A stretch of DNA of 62,171 nt, from the NCBI RefSeq assembly GCF_013377015.1, contig NZ_JACABA010000008.1, forward strand, positions 1-62,171. Direction: 5' to 3'. This document shows, piece after piece, positions 53,806-61,881 of this stretch. Positions within the stretch are counted from its first letter, which is position 1; each line of letters starts with the position of its first letter. Source of the stretch: Rhodopseudomonas sp. GTDB taxonomy: Bacteria > Pseudomonadota > Alphaproteobacteria > Rhizobiales > Xanthobacteraceae. The notes under the pieces were generated by a model that had not been told where the DNA came from, ran no database searches, and saw nothing but the letters and a program-made list of their open reading frames with translations. A program made the translations under genes and the position numbers.

Positions 53806-55089
53806 ATGAAGACGATGAAATCCCTTTTGAGCACCGCCTCGCTGGCGCTGCTGATCGCCTCGGCGGCGGCGGGTGCGCAGGCGCAGATCGCGATCGGCCA
53901 TCTGGCGGATTATTCCGGCGGCACTTCGGACGTCGGCACCCCCTACGGCCAGGCCGTCGCCGACACCTTCGCCTGGATCAACAAGAACGGCGGCGTCGGC
54001 GGCAAGCAGATCGCCATCGACACCAATGATTACGGCTACCAGGTGCCTCGCGCGATCGCGCTGTACAAGAAGTGGTCCGGCGGCGACAAGGTCGCGGCGA
54101 TCATGGGCTGGGGCACCGCCGATACCGAGGCGCTGACCGGGTTCCTGGCGCAGGACAAGATCCCCGACATGTCCGGCTCCTATGCGGCGGCGCTGACCGA
54201 TCCCGAAGGTACCAGCGGCAAGGCCAAGCCCGCGCCCTACAACTTCTTCTATGGCCCGTCTTATTCCGACGCGGTGCGCGCCGAACTGATGTGGGCCGCC
54301 GAGGACTGGAAGGCCAAGGGCAAGCCCGGCAAGCCGAAATTCGTCCATATGGGCGCCAACCATCCCTATCCGAACGCGCCCAAGGCCGCCGGCGAAGCGA
54401 TCGCCGCCGAACTCGGCTTCGAGGTGCTGCCGCCGCTGGTGTTCGCGCTGGCGCCGGGCGACTACAGCGCGCAGTGCTTGAGCCTGAAGAGTGCCGGCGC
54501 GAACTACGCCTATCTCGGCAACACCGCAGCCTCCAACATCTCGGTGATGAAGGCCTGCAAGACCGCCGGCGTCGACGTGCAGTTCATGAGCAACGTCTGG
54601 GGCATGGACGAGAACGCCGCGAAGACCGCGGGCGATGCCGCCGATGGCGTGATCTTCCCGCTGCGCACCGCGGTGGCGTGGGGCGGCGACGCGCCGGGCA
54701 TGAAGACCGTGCAGGAAATCTCCAAGATGTCCGATCCGACCGGCACGGCCTATCGGCCGGTGCATTACGTCGCCGCGGTCTGCTCGGCGATGTACATGAA
54801 GGAAGCGCTGGACTGGGCCGTCAAGAACGGCGGTGCCACCGGTGAGAACGTCGCCAAGGGTTTCTATCAGAAGAAGGACTGGGTGCCGGCCGGGATGGAA
54901 GGCGTCTGCAATCCCTCGACCTGGACCGACAAGGACCACCGCGGCACGCTGAAGGTCGATCTCTATCGCTCCAAGGTCTCGGGCCAGACCGACGGCGACA
55001 CCGCCGACCTGATCAAGAAGGGCACCATCAAGCTCGAGAAGGTCAAGACCGTCGAACTGCCGCGCAAGCCGGAATGGGCCGGCTGGTGA
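53806..55089 (+). CDS. LIV-type periplasmic substrate-binding protein (set 3)
   Basis: 427 residues. Signal peptide (about 1-24, ending AAAGAQA), mature start QIAIGHLADYSGGTSDVGTP. Landmarks: KVAAIMGWGTADTEALTGFL, PYNFFYGPSYSDAVRAELMW and MGANHPYPNAPKAAGEAIAA. GGAGGA lies 6 bases before the ATG. It resembles binding proteins encoded with acyl-CoA synthetases in other proteobacteria. Ligand unknown; an aromatic or aliphatic acid is likely from context. Confidence 0.88.
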   Translation: MKTMKSLLSTASLALLIASAAAGAQAQIAIGHLADYSGGTSDVGTPYGQAVADTFAWINKNGGVGGKQIAIDTNDYGYQVPRAIALYKKWSGGDKVAAIMGWGTADTEALTGFLAQDKIPDMSGSYAAALTDPEGTSGKAKPAPYNFFYGPSYSDAVRAELMWAAEDWKAKGKPGKPKFVHMGANHPYPNAPKAAGEAIAAELGFEVLPPLVFALAPGDYSAQCLSLKSAGANYAYLGNTAASNISVMKACKTAGVDVQFMSNVWGMDENAAKTAGDAADGVIFPLRTAVAWGGDAPGMKTVQEISKMSDPTGTAYRPVHYVAAVCSAMYMKEALDWAVKNGGATGENVAKGFYQKKDWVPAGMEGVCNPSTWTDKDHRGTLKVDLYRSKVSGQTDGDTADLIKKGTIKLEKVKTVELPRKPEWAGW

Positions 55090-55125
55090 TCGTGGGTTCG
55101 TGATCTGACGAAACGCCAATGGCCT

Positions 55126-55269
55126 CCCTCCCCCTTGCGGGGAGGGCCGGCCGACGAAATCTGCACAGCCGTTATCCCCGCGAAAGCGGGGATCCAGTAC
55201 GCCGCAGCGTTGCCAGCGAATTTCAGCGCTCTGGAATACTGGGTCACCCGCTTTCGCGGGTGATGACGG
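55126..55269. repeat. Hairpin plus REP-like palindrome (family E)
   Basis: CCCTCCCC (55126-55133) and GGGGAGGG (55139-55146) form a terminator-like stem. Then CGTTATCCCCGCGAAAGCGG (from 55170) pairs with CCCGCTTTCGCGGGTGATGA (55247-55266) through repeated GCGAAAGCGGG-type arms. It lies between the set 3 binding-protein and livF genes. Confidence 0.7.
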
Positions 55270-55335
55270 CAGCAGGCAGAATGAAGCGCGTTGCTTCACC
55301 GACACCTTGGGACACTCGTGAACGCCAGGAACACC

Positions 55336-56181
55336 ATGGCCGAAGCAATCGACATTTCGCGAACGCCTACCGCGCATGCGGCGCCCGCCGCAGCCCCGTT
55401 GCTCAGCGTCAAGAACATCGAGGTGGTCTATGACGATGTCATTCTGGTGCTGCGCGGGCTGTCGATCGAGGTGCCGCAGGGCGCCATCGTGGCGCTGCTC
55501 GGCGCCAACGGCGCCGGCAAATCGACCACGCTGAAGGCGATCTCCGGCCTGCTGAAGACCGAGGACGGCGAGGTCACCCGCGGCGACATCATCTTCGACG
55601 GCGAACGGATCAATGGCATCGATCCGGACAAGATCGTCCGCCGTGGCATCTTCCAGGTGATGGAGGGCCGCCGCATCGTCTCCGACATGACCTCGCTGGA
55701 GAATCTGCGGCTCGGCGCCTTCACCCGCAGCGATCGCGAGGTCTCGTCCGACATCGAGATGGTCTACCGCTATTTCCCGCGGCTCAAGGAGCGCACCGGC
55801 CTTGCCGGCTATCTGAGCGGCGGCGAGCAGCAGATGCTGGCGATCGGCCGGGCGCTGATGGCGCGGCCGAAGATGATCCTGATGGACGAGCCGTCGATGG
55901 GGCTGTCGCCGCTCCTGGTCAAGGAAGTGTTTTCGATCATCCGCCAGATCAACCAGGACCTCGGCGTCACCATCCTGCTGGTCGAGCAGAATGCCCGCGC
56001 AGCCCTTTCGGTGGCCAGCCACGGCTACATCATGGAACAGGGCAAGGTGGTGCTGGACGGCTCGGCTGACGATCTGCGCGACAACGAGGACGTCAAGGAA
56101 TTCTACCTCGGCGGCGCCGGCGACCAGCGCAAGAGCTTCAAGAACCTGAAGAGCTTCAAGCGCCGCAAGCGCTGGCTGTAA
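55336..56181 (+). CDS. livF: LIV-type ABC transporter ATPase, LivF (set 3)
   Basis: 281 residues, about 45 more than the other two LivF. An N-terminal Ala/Pro extension (MAEAIDISRTPTAHAAPAAA) precedes LLSVKNIEVVYDDVILVLRG. Walker A GANGAGKST, signature LSGGEQQMLAIGRALMARPK, Walker B MILMDEPSMGLSP. The C-terminal tail is strongly basic (KSFKNLKSFKRRKRWL). AGGA 5 bases upstream supports this start. It is the last gene of set 3, separated by a palindrome from the rest. Confidence 0.92.
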   Translation: MAEAIDISRTPTAHAAPAAAPLLSVKNIEVVYDDVILVLRGLSIEVPQGAIVALLGANGAGKSTTLKAISGLLKTEDGEVTRGDIIFDGERINGIDPDKIVRRGIFQVMEGRRIVSDMTSLENLRLGAFTRSDREVSSDIEMVYRYFPRLKERTGLAGYLSGGEQQMLAIGRALMARPKMILMDEPSMGLSPLLVKEVFSIIRQINQDLGVTILLVEQNARAALSVASHGYIMEQGKVVLDGSADDLRDNEDVKEFYLGGAGDQRKSFKNLKSFKRRKRWL

Positions 56182-56320
56182 GGCGCGGCTCGCCGCCCCC
56201 GCGGCCTGAGTTCCGCGCGACGAACCGGCAATTTGGTGGCGGCGCCCGCTGAATTTGCCCGGACACGGTCGGCCGATCCTGCTATCCAGCGGGCCAAATC
56301 CCGACCCAAGGCCGACCCGC

Positions 56321-56767
56321 ATGAACCTGTCGTTTCGCCGCCTGCTCGATCTGACGCAATCCCGACCATTGGCTTCGAAAATGGTCAGCTTTGCGGCGAT
56401 CGGCGTCGGCAACACCGCGATCGACCTCGGTGTCTTCACCCTGGCCTACAAGGTGCTGGAGCTGCCGCTGATCCCGTCCAACGTGCTGGCTTGGCTGGTT
56501 GCGGTGACGTGTTCCTATGTGATGAACACGATGATCACCTTCCACGCCGAGTCCGGGCGTGTGCTGACACGCAAGGATTATCTCAGCTTCGTCGCCTCCG
56601 GCATCCTCGGCGTGATCGCCAACACCACGACGCTTGTCGTATTGTCGAACTTCATGCCGGTGTTCGGCGCCAAACTGATCGCGATCCTGGTCTCGTTCGT
56701 GGTCAATTTCGCGATGTCGCACTTGGTGGTGTTTCGGCGGAAGCTGCCGGTCGCGGAACGGCAGTAA
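56321..56767 (+). CDS. GtrA-family membrane protein
   Basis: 148 residues with four transmembrane segments (about 22-44, 50-70, 90-108 and 115-135). Typical GtrA features: MVSFAAIGVGNTAIDLGVFT, VTCSYVMNTMITFHAESGRV and ISFVVNFAMSHLVVFRRK-like C-terminus. GtrA proteins are thought to help move lipid-linked sugars across the inner membrane. No glycosyltransferase (GtrB) gene is adjacent. The ATG at 56321 fits the family better than the upstream TTG. Confidence 0.82.
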   Translation: MNLSFRRLLDLTQSRPLASKMVSFAAIGVGNTAIDLGVFTLAYKVLELPLIPSNVLAWLVAVTCSYVMNTMITFHAESGRVLTRKDYLSFVASGILGVIANTTTLVVLSNFMPVFGAKLIAILVSFVVNFAMSHLVVFRRKLPVAERQ

Positions 56768-56775
56768 GGCTAGTA

Positions 56776-56922
56776 TTCGAAGAAAGAAGCGTTGGATACA
56801 AGCCTTGATCGCCTTTTTTGAGTTTGGCGACCGAGCGGAAAATCTCGTTTCAGGACACGCCCGGTCAGCAGCGCGGAGAAGCGCTCAATAGGATTGATCC
56901 ATGGCGCCGAGGTTGGCGTCCT
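56776..56922 (-). pseudogene. IS630-type transposase remnant
   Basis: The minus strand encodes TPTSAPWINPIERFSALLTG followed by RVLKRDF, matching the IS630 transposase C-terminal block around the third catalytic acid (family pattern TPTxASWLNxVERFF). The following residues RSVAKLKK and AIKACIQRFF appear only after changing frame, so it is frameshifted. The left part of the transposase and any terminal inverted repeats are missing. Confidence 0.7.
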
Positions 56923-56940
56923 GAAGGCCTCCCTATGATG

Positions 56941-58197
56941 CTAATTTAGGTAGGACGGATCCAACACGATTCCTTGAATGATGGTCGGGTCGACCGTGTT
57001 GTGATTCTCGATGCTTTCTGAAAATCCGATCAAAACATCGGCCCGATCTTGAATATGATTGTTCAATGCGGCCAGCCAACCAGCGAGCCCATTCGCATCG
57101 GGCGCGCGTGCAAGGACATTCTGGTATAGCGCCGTTACAAATTGCTGGTTGGTGATGTTCGATCCGTAGAGTTGGACAAACTCCGCCGACACCACAAACG
57201 CGGCGCTCATTTGATGAAGCGTCAGCCCATGGTCCATCAAATTGACGTTGGAACTCAATCCAGGCCGATCCGGAATCCGATCGAAGGCGGCTTCGTAAAG
57301 CCGGTAGCACTGCCCGGCCACGCCGGCGATATCGGTGCGGATGACGGTCGCGCCGGCTCCGCTGACGCTGACGCTGTAGGTCCCGGTTCCCGAGGAATAA
57401 GCGCTGGCGCCAACATAATAGCTGCCGCTGGCGGTCGGGGTGAAGGTCAGCAGCGAATCATATCCGGTGCCGCTATCATCGTCACTTGCAATTGCCTGGC
57501 CGGATGAATTGTAGAGCGTCAAATACGGATCGGCCAGCGTGCCGTGCCCCGACGCGTTGCCCTGCAGATTAATCGTATAGGTGGTCCCCGCCGTCAGGTT
57601 GACGCGAAACCAATCATTGTCGCCGGCGGTTTCGATCGTGCCCGTGGCAGAGCCGCCTACGGTAACCCGACCAACTGTGCCGGTGTTGGCGGCATAGTCA
57701 TCGACGCTCGTTTCGGGGCCATAGATCAAGCGGGCGCCATAGATATCCCAGGAGGTCAGGTCCAACACCGTCGGAGACGCAATGGGATACATCAGGGTCG
57801 ACGGGTTCGTCGTGTGACTCAGCCCGACAGCATGTCCGATTTCGTGGAGAGCAACGGAATAGAACGTGACCCCGTTCGACAATACATAGCTGCCCGCCGA
57901 GGGTGACCACACCCAATTCTCGGATGTGTCGAATGTGATCGTGGTATTGCCGGTATAATAATTGCCACTCCACACCGAATTGCAGACGCCTAGCGTGTTG
58001 TAGGCGCCATCGATATAGCCAAAGGACAGATCGATGTCGGCGGCGGTGCTCGATGCCTGCACAAAGTCCAGACTGAGAACCGAATCCCAGCGGGCGAAGG
58101 CTTCGGCAATTTCAGTGAGGTAGCCACTCGGTCCGGAGAAATACCAAGATACTGTCCCGCTTTGCCAACTTTGCCCACTCAACACGTAGTCGCTCAT
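56941..58197 (-). CDS. Matrixin-type metalloprotease with PPC and DUF4214 domains
   Basis: 418 residues. The N-terminal protease domain (about 10-160) has the zinc site HEIGHAVGLSH (His118, Glu119, His122, His128) and Met-turn Met136 in STLMYPIA. A PPC-like beta domain (about 170-285) has GDNDWFRVNLTAGTTYTINL and GSYYVGASAYSSGTGTYSVS. A helical DUF4214 domain (about 295-410) has LYQNVLARAPDANGLAGWLA. No signal peptide; with DUF4214 this suggests type I secretion, although no clear RTX repeats are seen. Lower GC than neighbours. GAGG 6 bases upstream supports the ATG. Confidence 0.85.
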   Translation of the reverse strand: MSDYVLSGQSWQSGTVSWYFSGPSGYLTEIAEAFARWDSVLSLDFVQASSTAADIDLSFGYIDGAYNTLGVCNSVWSGNYYTGNTTITFDTSENWVWSPSAGSYVLSNGVTFYSVALHEIGHAVGLSHTTNPSTLMYPIASPTVLDLTSWDIYGARLIYGPETSVDDYAANTGTVGRVTVGGSATGTIETAGDNDWFRVNLTAGTTYTINLQGNASGHGTLADPYLTLYNSSGQAIASDDDSGTGYDSLLTFTPTASGSYYVGASAYSSGTGTYSVSVSGAGATVIRTDIAGVAGQCYRLYEAAFDRIPDRPGLSSNVNLMDHGLTLHQMSAAFVVSAEFVQLYGSNITNQQFVTALYQNVLARAPDANGLAGWLAALNNHIQDRADVLIGFSESIENHNTVDPTIIQGIVLDPSYLN

Positions 58198-58527
58198 GGC
58201 AAACCTCGCTTGCTATCACACGATTACCCACCCCCCACATCGGATGGGCGAATACACTCGGTAGAAAGACGCGGCGATATCATCAGAAACACAGACCGTT
58301 CGCAAGAAACAATTGGCAACAATGATGCGCTTGCGAGAATCTCGAAAGTCGATGATCGGACCTGCGATGAAGTTGAATAATGTTATCGCGTTGCCTGACC
58401 GCGCAGCTCTGCAACGATCAGCACCGCGTGCTGCAGATATGATCTGTCACATGAGAGTCGGTTGCAAGTCTGAATCGAATTGACGAGGCCATGCCGTCGC
58501 GGGATGGCAGCACGTCGCGAGACTCGC
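58198..58527. other. 330-bp intergenic region upstream of the metalloprotease
   Basis: No gene, repeat or convincing promoter seen. Base composition is lower in GC than the surroundings, like the metalloprotease gene itself. Confidence 0.5.
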
Positions 58528-58959
58528 TCAGATCGGCGATCCGCCCGACGGCTTCTGTACGGGTGCCGACTTAATGGTGATGGTGACATCATAGGTGGCG
58601 ACCTCGCCGTTCACGGTGGTTACGCCATAAACCACGTGATCGGTACCGCTGCTACCGCTGCGCGCCTGGTAAAAAACGACCTGCGCCGGAATCGTCAGAT
58701 CCGGACAACCCTTGATCTTGTTGGTTTTCAGCTCAGCCCTTCGCACCGTGAGCATGCCGGCGGCCGGCGGGGTCAGCACCTGCACGGTCGGCAGCGGGGC
58801 GCCGCTGCAATCCTTCTTGGCGGAGGCATAGTAGCCGAGCTGCACCGGCTGCTCGCCGATCGCCTCGAACGCAGCGTAGTTGCTACTCGTTGTCGATTGC
58901 GCCCAGCCCGCCGCGGGCAGCAGGCTCAAAGCTGCGATCCAAATGGTCAGCCTCGCCAT
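58528..58959 (-). CDS. Small exported protein of unknown function
   Basis: 143 residues. Signal peptide MARLTIWIAALSLLPAAGWA with cleavage after AQ. The mature part is a beta-rich, Thr/Val-rich sequence (PPAAGMLTVRRAELKTNKIK, GTDHVVYGVTTVNGEVATYD) with two Cys (DCSG, KGCPD) that may pair. It resembles small Ig-like periplasmic proteins annotated only as hypothetical. It lies 28 bases after the methyltransferase stop and may be co-transcribed with it. Confidence 0.65.
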   Translation of the reverse strand: MARLTIWIAALSLLPAAGWAQSTTSSNYAAFEAIGEQPVQLGYYASAKKDCSGAPLPTVQVLTPPAAGMLTVRRAELKTNKIKGCPDLTIPAQVVFYQARSGSSGTDHVVYGVTTVNGEVATYDVTITIKSAPVQKPSGGSPI

Positions 58960-58987
58960 TCGCGGCTCCTCTGCCCGGCAAGCCGGG

Positions 58988-60541
58988 CTAGTCGTGGGCG
59001 ATCCCGAGCGCCTTCAGGATCGGCAAGTGGGTGTCGGAGAAAACCTTCGCCTGCGCGGTGAGCTCCGCGATATTTTCCTCCGCGGACTCGATCGCCTTGC
59101 CGTCCTTCAACAGCCGCTGGCCCTGGCTGCTGAGCAGCTCCCAGGCGAACGTCACCCAATCTCCAAGCTGTTTCTTGCCGGAGTGGCGCGCCAGCAGGAA
59201 AAGTTGCGCGAAACGGGCGACCGGGATGCCGCCGCCCGTCACCGGCGAGGCCAGGAACGCGATCTCGTTGCTGTCGCGGGCGCGCTTGCACAGATAGCTG
59301 TTGAGCTTGCGGCAGCGCGGCTGCGCCGCCTTGACCAGTTCGGGTTCCTGCACCGGGTAGAGATGACCGGCGCCGGTCAGCACCACCAGCGACTGCACCA
59401 GCATCGGCAGCGGCTGCTGGTTCCACAGCGGATGTGCCAGGATCTGCTTGACGGTTTTTGGCGCATAGCCGTTCTCGGCCATGATCTCCAGCAGCGGCTT
59501 GTACACCGGCTCCTGCAGCGTCACCTCGCCGATCGGCCCCGCCAGCTTCATCGGCACGGCCGCCGCCGGCGTCACCAGGATGAAGCCGAGATTGCGGACC
59601 CGGTCGAACCGTTCCAGCACCGACAGCGGCCGCGGTCCCTTGAAGAAGATATCCTTGCGGAACTGCTGGCTGACGAAATAGTCACGCACAGATTCGCGCA
59701 ACAAGGGGTGGCCGATTTCGCCGAGCAGCTGGCGTCCCTCGGCGGTGAGGCAGACCTCGTCGACCTGGTCGAGCAGGCTTGCGGAAGCCGCGAAGGTCAG
59801 CTTGGCGCCGCCCAGATATTCCGCCACCTGCGAGAACGGCATCGGCAGCCAGTCGCGATTGAAATATTCATGCGCGAGATATTGCCGGTTCTGATCCTTG
59901 ATCTTCTTCAGCCGCTCAGCGACCGCGGGATTGGCCCGGAAGTACAGCGCGCCGGAATCGATGACCTTCTGGGTGAAGTTCAGCGCGGCGTCGATCTTGC
60001 CGGTCATGCCGAGCGCATCGGAACCGGCCAATTCGGCCTGCAGCGTCATCAGGTGCCGCAGCGGCATCGCCGGCGACCAGCCGGGCGTGCAATTGTAGCT
60101 GATATAGAGCACGCCGCCGACCGCGAGCTTGCGCCTCGCCAGATCGACGATCACCTTTCGGTTCTGATCGGAAATCCACGACCAGATGCCGTGCAGCGCG
60201 ATCACGTCGAATTCCGGCAGATCGTCGCGCGCCGCCAGTTCCTCGAACGACAGATCGAAGATCCGGGCGCCGGAGCCGGAGGCTTCCGCCATCTCCTTGG
60301 CGTTGGCGGCCTGGCCGGGATTGAAGTCGGTGCCCCAGAACTCGCCCGGGCAGGCGGCGGCGTGGATGTTCAGCGACAGGCCCTGGCCGAAACCAAGTTC
60401 AAGATAGCGCAGCGGCCGGCTCGGCCCGGCATTGACGCCGCGATTCAGCAGCGCCAGCGACAACAGCGGCGGACTGAGCTCGCGGTAATAACCATGGGTG
60501 TAATCGACCTCGGACACATAGCCGGACGTCCACTCGCTCAT
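58988..60541 (-). CDS. Class I methyltransferase with PKMT-type regulatory domain
   Basis: 517 residues. The N-terminal methyltransferase (about 10-210) has motif I LRYLELGFGQGLSLNIHAAA, GEFWGTDFNPGQAANAKEMA and FDVIALHGIWSWISDQNRKV. The middle part (about 215-310) with FNRDWLPMPFSQVAEYLGGA and KLTFAASASLLDQ matches the methyltransferase regulatory (PKMT_2nd) domain of rickettsial-type protein lysine methyltransferases. The C-terminal 200 residues are helical. It may methylate lysines on an outer-membrane or cytoplasmic protein. GGGAG supports the ATG at 60541. Confidence 0.8.
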   Translation of the reverse strand: MSEWTSGYVSEVDYTHGYYRELSPPLLSLALLNRGVNAGPSRPLRYLELGFGQGLSLNIHAAACPGEFWGTDFNPGQAANAKEMAEASGSGARIFDLSFEELAARDDLPEFDVIALHGIWSWISDQNRKVIVDLARRKLAVGGVLYISYNCTPGWSPAMPLRHLMTLQAELAGSDALGMTGKIDAALNFTQKVIDSGALYFRANPAVAERLKKIKDQNRQYLAHEYFNRDWLPMPFSQVAEYLGGAKLTFAASASLLDQVDEVCLTAEGRQLLGEIGHPLLRESVRDYFVSQQFRKDIFFKGPRPLSVLERFDRVRNLGFILVTPAAAVPMKLAGPIGEVTLQEPVYKPLLEIMAENGYAPKTVKQILAHPLWNQQPLPMLVQSLVVLTGAGHLYPVQEPELVKAAQPRCRKLNSYLCKRARDSNEIAFLASPVTGGGIPVARFAQLFLLARHSGKKQLGDWVTFAWELLSSQGQRLLKDGKAIESAEENIAELTAQAKVFSDTHLPILKALGIAHD

Positions 60542-60665
60542 CACTGCTCCCGTCGCTACGGCCCCGGCGGCGACCGTGACCGACGCGGTTTTACGCCGTC
60601 CCGGGCATCGGTGGCAACGCCCTCCCGAGGCGGCGAGACAAAGGTCTGATCGCCACCGGGGGCGG

Positions 60666-60920
60666 TCACCGGCCGGGTGCGCAGTCCTTGCAGATCGGCC
60701 GCAGCAGCTTCTTCATCCTGGCTTCTTCCTTCAGGCTTTCCTCGTCGTAGCTGGTGGACTTCACCGGCTTGCCGTCGGCCGATACCTTGGGCGGGGGAAA
60801 CAGTTTGTCATAGCAGTCCAGCCGTGCCTCGCCTTGCTTGACGGCCCGGCAGGCCGAGATCTGCGCCGTTGCCGCGGTGGTCGATAGACTGAGCAAGATC
60901 GCGATGGCGATGCATCTCAT
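60666..60920 (-). CDS. Small exported protein of unknown function
   Basis: 84 residues. Signal peptide MRCIAIAILLSLSTTAATAQ, then ISACRAVKQGEARLDCYDKL, a Cys-pair motif seen in many small periplasmic proteins, and a Lys/Glu-rich tail ending RPICKDCAPGR. The four mature Cys could make two disulfides. AGGA lies upstream of the ATG at 60920. An in-frame upstream start would place a basic tail before the signal. Confidence 0.6.
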   Translation of the reverse strand: MRCIAIAILLSLSTTAATAQISACRAVKQGEARLDCYDKLFPPPKVSADGKPVKSTSYDEESLKEEARMKKLLRPICKDCAPGR

Positions 60921-61072
60921 CTGCGGTCCTTTCCTGATCGGTGGAGGGAGCGATAATTTCTTGAGCTCGGGCTTCCTTGCAAGGTTTCGCGGCGTCGCGC
61001 AATGGTTCCCGAACGGCACAACCATGCTTCACGCAACCGTGGTTGTGGCGCCGACCTGCAGGCTGACGGCTG

Positions 61073-61741
61073 CTATCGCTCGCCCCGCTTGCCCTCGGAC
61101 CAAAGCCCGGAAAAATCGATCAGCGGCTCGGCCGGTTCGGGCCCCGGCGTCCCCTGTCGACGGCCGGCGCCCGGGGTCTCTCGGTGTTCCCGGATGAACT
61201 CATAGCGTTGCAGCAAGGCCGAGGCGGCGTTGAGCTGAGCGATCGACAACCGCTCCGAGGCGATGGAGTTGTCGAGCGCCTCGATCTTCTTCGCCATCAG
61301 CTGGTCCAGAAAGCTCTCGTCCGGCGCTTTCGCCCGAAACCGGCCGCGCAGATCGACCAGGTTGCGCCGGCGCTGGTCCATCCGGCCGATCGTCACCATC
61401 TTGGCGGCGAGCGCACGCGCGATCTCCCGGCACAACACGTCGACGATATCGAGATATTTCGCGTCGTCCTGCCCGAGCAGCTGGTCGACCAGCCCCTCGA
61501 CGATGATCCGGGCGCCGGCGGCGATCGCCTTGTCCTGATTCAGGATGCTGCCGGACTCGTCGTAGTTCTTGCGGCGCAGCGGGTCGATCAACACCTCATA
61601 GGCGATCGCCACTTCGCTGAACGCCTCGTTGGAGCCGCCGGCGTCGGGATGAACATCCTTGACCTTGTTGCGATAGGCGGCGCGAATGTCGTCGCTGCTG
61701 GCGTCGGGCGCGATGCCGAGCACTTCGTAGAGATTCTTCAT
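61073..61741 (-). CDS. J-domain (DnaJ-like) protein
   Basis: 222 residues. The N-terminal J-domain (1-65) has MKNLYEVLGIAPDASSDDIR and the DnaK-activating His-Pro-Asp at residues 31-33, with FSEVAIAYEVLIDPLRRKNY. The remaining 155 residues are helical, with no Gly/Phe or zinc region, so it is a class III J-protein that probably directs DnaK to a specific client. The C-terminus is Pro/Gly/Glu-rich. Client unknown. Confidence 0.88.
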   Translation of the reverse strand: MKNLYEVLGIAPDASSDDIRAAYRNKVKDVHPDAGGSNEAFSEVAIAYEVLIDPLRRKNYDESGSILNQDKAIAAGARIIVEGLVDQLLGQDDAKYLDIVDVLCREIARALAAKMVTIGRMDQRRRNLVDLRGRFRAKAPDESFLDQLMAKKIEALDNSIASERLSIAQLNAASALLQRYEFIREHRETPGAGRRQGTPGPEPAEPLIDFSGLWSEGKRGER

Positions 61742-61752
61742 CCGGCCACATT

Positions 61753-61805
61753 AGAGCATGGCCCCGAAAAGTGGATCCCGACGTTCGCAAAAGATCATGC
61801 GCGAA
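61753..61805. repeat. Short palindromic element (family B), second copy
   Basis: GAGCATGGCCCCGAAAAGTG at the left and TTCGCAAAAGATCATGCGCG at the right: the inverted-orientation counterpart of the element at 10618-10667, here in the divergent gap between the J-domain gene and the last gene. Confidence 0.65.
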
Positions 61806-61881
61806 CACCAAAAGCCCGGCGCCGCCGGCCTTGGCACCGATCTTGCGTTGTCGACTCCAGCGACAATGAAGGAGATTCGTC

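Noticed and set aside
53020-56439. A 1139-codon open frame on the minus strand
   Set aside because: It is antisense to the set 3 livM, binding-protein and livF genes, all with clear domains. Its Arg/His/Gln/Gly-rich translation has no motif and reflects GC-rich third positions.
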